Source of the DNA: Gossypium raimondii
Taxonomy: Eukaryota > Streptophyta > Magnoliopsida > Malvales > Malvaceae
Direction of reading: 5' to 3'
Assembly (NCBI RefSeq): GCF_025698545.1
Contig: NC_068575.1
Span: 51,159,980 to 51,223,979, forward strand
Length of the DNA: 64,000 nt
Below the pieces are notes generated by a model. That model had not been told where the DNA came from and ran no database searches. It worked only from the letters and a program-made list of their open reading frames with translations. This document shows, one piece after another, positions 59,301 to 64,000 of this stretch (positions are counted from its first letter, which is position 1; every line of letters begins with the position of its first letter). The translations under genes and the position numbers were made by a program.

Positions 59301-60658
59301 TATAGATTGCATCAAATAATAAATCTCAAACCCACTAAATGTAGAATGTAATCAATAATGAAAGCCACATGCAAAAAACACAATCCAAAGCATTATAACA
59401 AGCATTTCATCATATATATATATATAAGTTTCAAAATATCTTAGACATGTAAAATATAACTGAGCCCATCAACAAGGTAGCTGATTCAGGTTTCCATGTG
59501 AATCCTCGTGCACAATTTACCTATATCTATAGAACTTCGCTCACAAGGTGATAAGGATTCATACATTTATAACAACAGGCTTTAATTAACATGTTTGTAG
59601 ATGTTAGTTTGTACGATTTAAAATAATAAATCGAATAGCTTGGACAATTTTAGGGTTTTTGTTTTTTGTTTTTCCTGGAAAGAGATCAATTGTTCAAGTT
59701 CTGAAGTTACCAGATAAAGTGCAAATCTTCTTGGGAACAAGGCATTTTTTATTGTTAAAACAAAAGAACTTTTCAGCACTTGTAAGGTTCAACCGGCAAT
59801 CTTGAGTGTTTAACTTCTAGTTTGAAACCACTTTGGTCATTGGTTTGACGCCTAAGATTTGCGAAGGACCTGCAAACATTCATTTCGGTTATACTAACAT
59901 GCTTTTATATTGCATGTTTTCTTTTTTGTTTTAAGTTGACATTAATTGGACATTGTTCTTAAAACTTTTCCTTATCCACATTATTTAAGGTTCAAACACT
60001 TGTTTTAAGAACTTGTGTTTAGTTTGTCTCTCTCTGTCTTGTCCAATCTAACACTGTTGAAACCACTGATGATAAGTCCTTTCCCAAACATTAGAACTTA
60101 AAACATTAACTGAGATTACTTAGTATTGCAGTTCAAATATGATACTATTAGTATTCGAATTCAAATAGCTTAAAAAGATTTAACAGTTATGAGCCACTGG
60201 ATAAACATTGACCTCATTGCATTGCATCCCTAATACTGAAAACAAGAGGAAAAAAGAGACTTTAGAAACAACACACAGTAAAACAAGTGAAACAAACAAA
60301 CAAAAGCCATATCATAACGTAGCATTAAACATTGTGGATGGAAATTTGAAGAAGTGAAAGAATTTTGATGAGGACTTACAGCTCTTTCAGAGGTAGTAGG
60401 AGGTCCATCAAGAATTTTAATCCGGGCCCTTGATTCGTCGGAGATTTTCCTGATGAACTCTCCTTTTGGGCCGATGATAGTACCCACCTTCTGGGCGGGA
60501 ACCAACATTCTAAAAACGTTCTCACCAGGCCATCCAGGCCACTTCTTTTCTCCATCTACTCCCGCACCCTGCATTTCTGTCTCTTCGGGTTGAAGAGGAA
60601 CCGCCAAATCTTCCGGCGTTTCAATTGCATTACGATCTTCATAACTTTCTCCTGCCAT
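56328..60658 (-). CDS. Triple-KH RNA-binding protein, FLK-like
   Basis: Six exons on the minus strand: 60658-60380, 58851-58602, 58476-58328, 57798-57532, 56977-56783 and 56504-56328, in frame for 438 residues. Three KH domains carry their RNA-gripping GxxG loops: GPKG (63-66), GRQG (154-157) and GTSG (332-335). [20 protein letters not shown] (40-59) and [20 protein letters not shown] (320-339) match the FLK (FLOWERING LOCUS KH DOMAIN) group; PEPPER and HEN4 are more distant relatives. FLK binds RNA in the nucleus and lowers FLC expression, promoting flowering in Arabidopsis. The region between KH2 and KH3 is Pro/Gln/Tyr-rich and shorter than in FLK, and the protein is shorter overall. Intron 1 is the longest (1.5 kb). 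A MITE lies 77 bp upstream of the start codon. FLK itself or the At1g14170-type paralogue cannot be separated here. Confidence 0.92.
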
Positions 60659-60734
60659 TTCTCACTTTCTTTTTCTTTTTCTTTTATGGGTTAAACTGAC
60701 AAGTAAGCAAAACATAATTAATTAATATAAAGAT

Positions 60735-61026
60735 TGTAAAGTACAAAAATAGTCAATTTTATTTAGTTCAAGTTACATTTTAGTAAAAAAATTAAATTGT
60801 TTAAAACCAAAAAAATATGATAATTGATTATAGAATTTAACTTAAAATTTTCGTTTGAAATGATGATTTAACGTGTCACGTCAAGATACTGCTTACACTG
60901 TTAATAATAATTAACGATTCGATGACTAAAATATTATAAAACGATAATATAGATGACTAAAACATAACATTTCAAAAATAAATAACTAAAAGGTAACCTA
61001 AAAAATAACTATTTTAAAAATTTACC
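60735..61026. mobile_element. Mutator-like MITE, third copy, at the FLK-like promoter
   Basis: The left end (GTAAAGTACAAAAATAGTCA) and right end (TGACTAAA...TTTACC) and the internal TTTGAAATGATGATTTAACG, also found at 20070-20090, place it with 19489-20218. Flanks TATAAAGAT (60726-60734) and TATAAAAAT (61027-61035) match at 8 of 9. It is 292 bp, more decayed than the 19.5-kb copy. Confidence 0.75.
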
Positions 61027-61035
61027 TATAAAAAT

Positions 61036-61660
61036 CCAAGCAAAACAAAAAGGAAACTTAATAAATGTAATTAATATCGAAAGAAATACATTAGATTTAA
61101 ACGCGAGAGAGACCGTCGGGCTGCTTTTTTGAGGTCATGTAAGCCCAACAGCCCCAAATTAAGATGGCCGATTTTTTATTTAAAAAGAAAAACTGATCCC
61201 ATACAATTTCTGATAAACTTATCCCAATTTTTTATTTAATTTCATTTCACTTTGCTGCTTAAACTATATAATATATAAATAATTTAAATTTTCAAAATTT
61301 TATTATAAAATTATAAAATATATAAATATAAATTTTAAAAGTTAAAATAATATATAAAAGTTAAAAATATTATAAAAACATTTAAATTTAAAAAATTAAA
61401 AAATATATATAAATTGAGGTTCGAGAATAGTAAAAAGATCATGTTGGTCAAAAGTTAAGAACAGCCTTTACTGTTTATCTCAAAACATAAGTATGAATTT
61501 GGCAAAGGGTTTATTGTTATAAATAATACAACTACTTGAGCTTTTTATAAAAAATAAATTTTTGCTAAGCAACAATAGTTTTCTAAACCAAATTTTTTCA
61601 ACGAATCAGAGGTTCCTATAAGATATATTTTAATTGATACATACAATTAACTATTGATTA
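61036..61660. other. Intergenic, AT-rich
   Basis: Sequence upstream of the FLK-like gene beyond the MITE; A/T-rich, no gene. Confidence 0.45.
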
Positions 61661-63989
61661 TGTCGAAACCGCTTTTTGAAAACAAAAATTTAGTTGTCGA
61701 CTTTAAAAAACGAAACTAGAGTCGCCACCGATCCTTTATTAAGGTGTAATCGGCCCACCTTAAAAACAATTTTGGTCTGCGAAATTTGATAAACAGGCTC
61801 GGGAGTCAGTTACGCACGAGGAAGGATTAGCACCCTCGTAACGCCCAATATTGGTACCAAATTGATTTTTTTTAATGCCTTGGTGTCGAAAATTTGAAAA
61901 GATTTTAAAATGAACTTTTATTTCATGAGCAATTAAAATAATAAGACATTCCTATTTCAAAGAAATAAAACACCACACCCAAGTGAGTTAGGGCACAATG
62001 TTTTAAATCTTCAAAATATCCGAACATTGCCTTTTGCTTTTGAAAATTCTTATCTCGAGAATATAAATGTCATGACCAGTAAGTTAGGACCCAACATTTT
62101 AAATTCCCGAGAATAAGTTTTTATTTAAAATTTTTGAATTTATTGCAAAGTGGATACTTAGCGTTCTAAATTCATCGAAAAATAACCGCGATCCAGTAAG
62201 TTAGGACACGACCTTTCTCGAGAACCATGAATGCCAAATATTCAGAAAATAAGAACGATTTCAATGTTTTGATGAAACCCAATGTATATTTTCCTTAAAA
62301 AGTATTGTGAAATGCTAATGTACACATAAAACCAAAACTTTAACTTTAAATTATATGTATATATGTATTTTCAAAATATAAGTATGATACATAAATAAAT
62401 TTTGAAAACATGTATATGCATATATTTAAACAAGTACATATAAGTATACAAAAATAAGAAATGAATGAAATATATAAAACAAAACAACAAAAAAAACTTA
62501 TTATAATTTCTAAGAAAATATGTATGTATATATATGAAAATATATATATATATGTATATATTTACAAGGAAAAACAAAAATATATATATAATATATAAAT
62601 AAACTACGAAAATGTATACATGTATATGAAAATGTGTATGAATTATAAAATGGAAGAATGTATACATATTATAAAATGTAAATGTGTATATATATATATT
62701 TGTATATATAAACTATATATAAAAACTAAGAAGATAATATAATAATAAAATATATAAAATATGTGTACGTGAATCAATAAAATAAAAATATAAAATTATA
62801 TATATATATTTACAAAGTAAAAAAAGAAATGTGTAAGTATGTATAAAATATGAGTATGTGAAAAAAGAAAGTTTAAAAATGTGTGAATGGAATAATAATA
62901 ATAATAATAATGTTAACAATAATAACAATAAATAAAATAAAATAAGGGTATAGCATAATTATGATAAGAAATTAAAATGGATTGAATTGAATTAAAAACG
63001 AAAGAAATGGGCGACTTTAGAATAAATTTAAAAAGAAAGGACCCAATTGAATGCGCGCGTGACATCGGAGGACCAAAAGGGGAATTATCCCGTCCTTCCA
63101 AAACGCAAAGACAACGGGGACAATCAAAGCAAGTAAAATATGCGGCCTAATTTCTGAAATAAGAAAAAGGATTTAATTGAAAGGCGTTGCAAAAAAGGAA
63201 GGATCAATTGCGCAATTTTCCCACGGACGTCGAGGCTTGCGGATCCTCCCTTCGGTCGGGTCACCGCTGGTCGGTCGAGCTGGGAAAAGCGCGCCGCGTT
63301 TAATTTTGTTATAAAATCAACATTTTTTTTATAAAAAAAACATTTCCTGCCATGTTTAAAAAAAAAACTCATGAACCCTAGCCTCCTCTGCTAGGGTTCC
63401 CACGTTCAGCCCCCCACCGCCGTCGTTCGCGTATTTCGACTCTCCAATTGCGACGGTGACGACGACGATCCGGCGACTTTGGCGAAAGGTGCGTTTCCCC
63501 TTTTCTTTCTTTGAATTTTTTAAAAGCGAGAATAAAAAATAAAATAAAAAAACAAGAGAAAAAGGGAAAAAAAATGAGAATGATGAACACCTTCTCTTTC
63601 TGATTTTTGGTTCTCTCCTTGTTTACATATTGAAGTTGGCCTTTTATAGCCGAAAATAGAAAACAAAAATAAATCTAAAAAACGAAATCTCTTATGCTAT
63701 CCCTATTTCGTTGCGGTTGGTTTTTGTTTGCTGTTGCAGGTGCGATGCGCAAGGCATGGCGCTCGTGGAGGAGCGGCGCACGTGGAGGCGCAAATTGCGC
63801 GGAGGGAGGCTTCTGGCCCCGAGTCGTGCAGCGGTTGGGGTTGCTTGGCTACGGCGCTAGGAGTTGTGCTGAAGGTTCTAGGGTTTTTTAGTGTTAGGCT
63901 GGTTTGGTTATTGTTTGGGTAATTGGGCTTGAGTTTTAATTTTGTTGGGCCTGTATTGGTTTAGGCCCGGGCAATAACTGGGCTCTACA
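61661..63989 (+). mobile_element. Large LTR of a gypsy-type element leaving the window
   Basis: TGTCGAAACCGCTTTTTGAA to ATAACTGGGCTCTACA, about 2.33 kb, with TG...CA ends. It includes GTCGCCACCGATC and CGGGAGTCAGTTACGCACGA plus TTAGCACCCTCGTAACGCCC, sequence that in recall is common to a gypsy LTR family of cotton relatives. 62340-62930 is a TA-rich (TATATA/GTATATA) tract with a trinucleotide (AAT)n stretch near 62893. The following GCTGCCCCTCT would begin the internal region. The open frames inside are not protein-like. It could also be a solo LTR; the right flank is cut off by the window. Confidence 0.65.
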
Positions 63990-64000
63990 GCTGCCCCTCT

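Noticed and set aside
62371-62928. Minus-strand open frames of 71-98 codons
   Set aside because: They arise from TA-rich low-complexity sequence in an LTR and have almost only F, I, L, Y and K residues.
1-64000. tRNA or rRNA genes
   Set aside because: I searched by eye for T-loop/A-box patterns and conserved rRNA blocks and saw none; a tRNAscan-SE run would settle it.

Overview
This window is plant nuclear DNA: AT-rich, with spliced genes (GT/AG introns), plant-only regulatory families and many layers of transposon debris. The proteins and the style of the gypsy LTRs suggest a dicot, probably Malvaceae (cotton-like). The genus is inferred from recall, not from a database search. No rRNA, tRNA, CRISPR or bacterial-type operon was seen.

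Layout. 0.9-2.4 kb (+): five-exon BET11-type Qc-SNARE. 6.5-7.1 kb (-): single-finger C2H2 (QALGGH) transcription factor with an EAR motif, TAC1-like. 9.5-10.7 kb: two foldback elements. 11.7-12.0 kb (-): secreted-peptide precursor with a CTNIP/SCREW-type core. 13.3-15.3 kb (-): bHLH3/JAM3-like MYC-type repressor of jasmonate responses. 15.9-20.5 kb: repeats, including a Mutator-type MITE nested in a hAT-like element. 21.3 kb (-): small two-cysteine secreted peptide of unknown family. 23.4-24.6 kb: Ty3/gypsy integrase remnant and a minisatellite of about 49 bp. 26.4-35.2 kb: gypsy LTR abutting a decayed Ty1/copia element that carries two nested hAT-type elements. 36.3-44.5 kb: four potato-inhibitor-I (PI-1) genes in -,+,-,+ order, apparently a duplicated divergent pair. 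45.2-50.1 kb: LTR fragments, a Harbinger-type MITE, and a LINE split by a solo LTR. 51.74-51.90 kb (-): U1 snRNA gene with a complete plant USE/TATA promoter. 53.5-55.7 kb (+): plastid-targeted pfkB sugar/nucleoside kinase. 56.3-60.7 kb (-): FLK-like triple-KH RNA-binding protein. 61.66-63.99 kb: large LTR of an element that runs off the window.

The genes do not form one pathway. Several relate to defence and jasmonate biology: the CTNIP-type peptide, the JAM3-like bHLH and the four PI-1 genes. The U1 gene and the FLK-like protein belong to RNA processing. The most useful new observations are the U1 gene, the CTNIP-type precursor, the PI-1 cluster with changing P1 residues and one copy whose splice frame is broken, and a family of three Mutator-like MITEs with 9-bp target duplications, one lying 77 bp upstream of a start codon.
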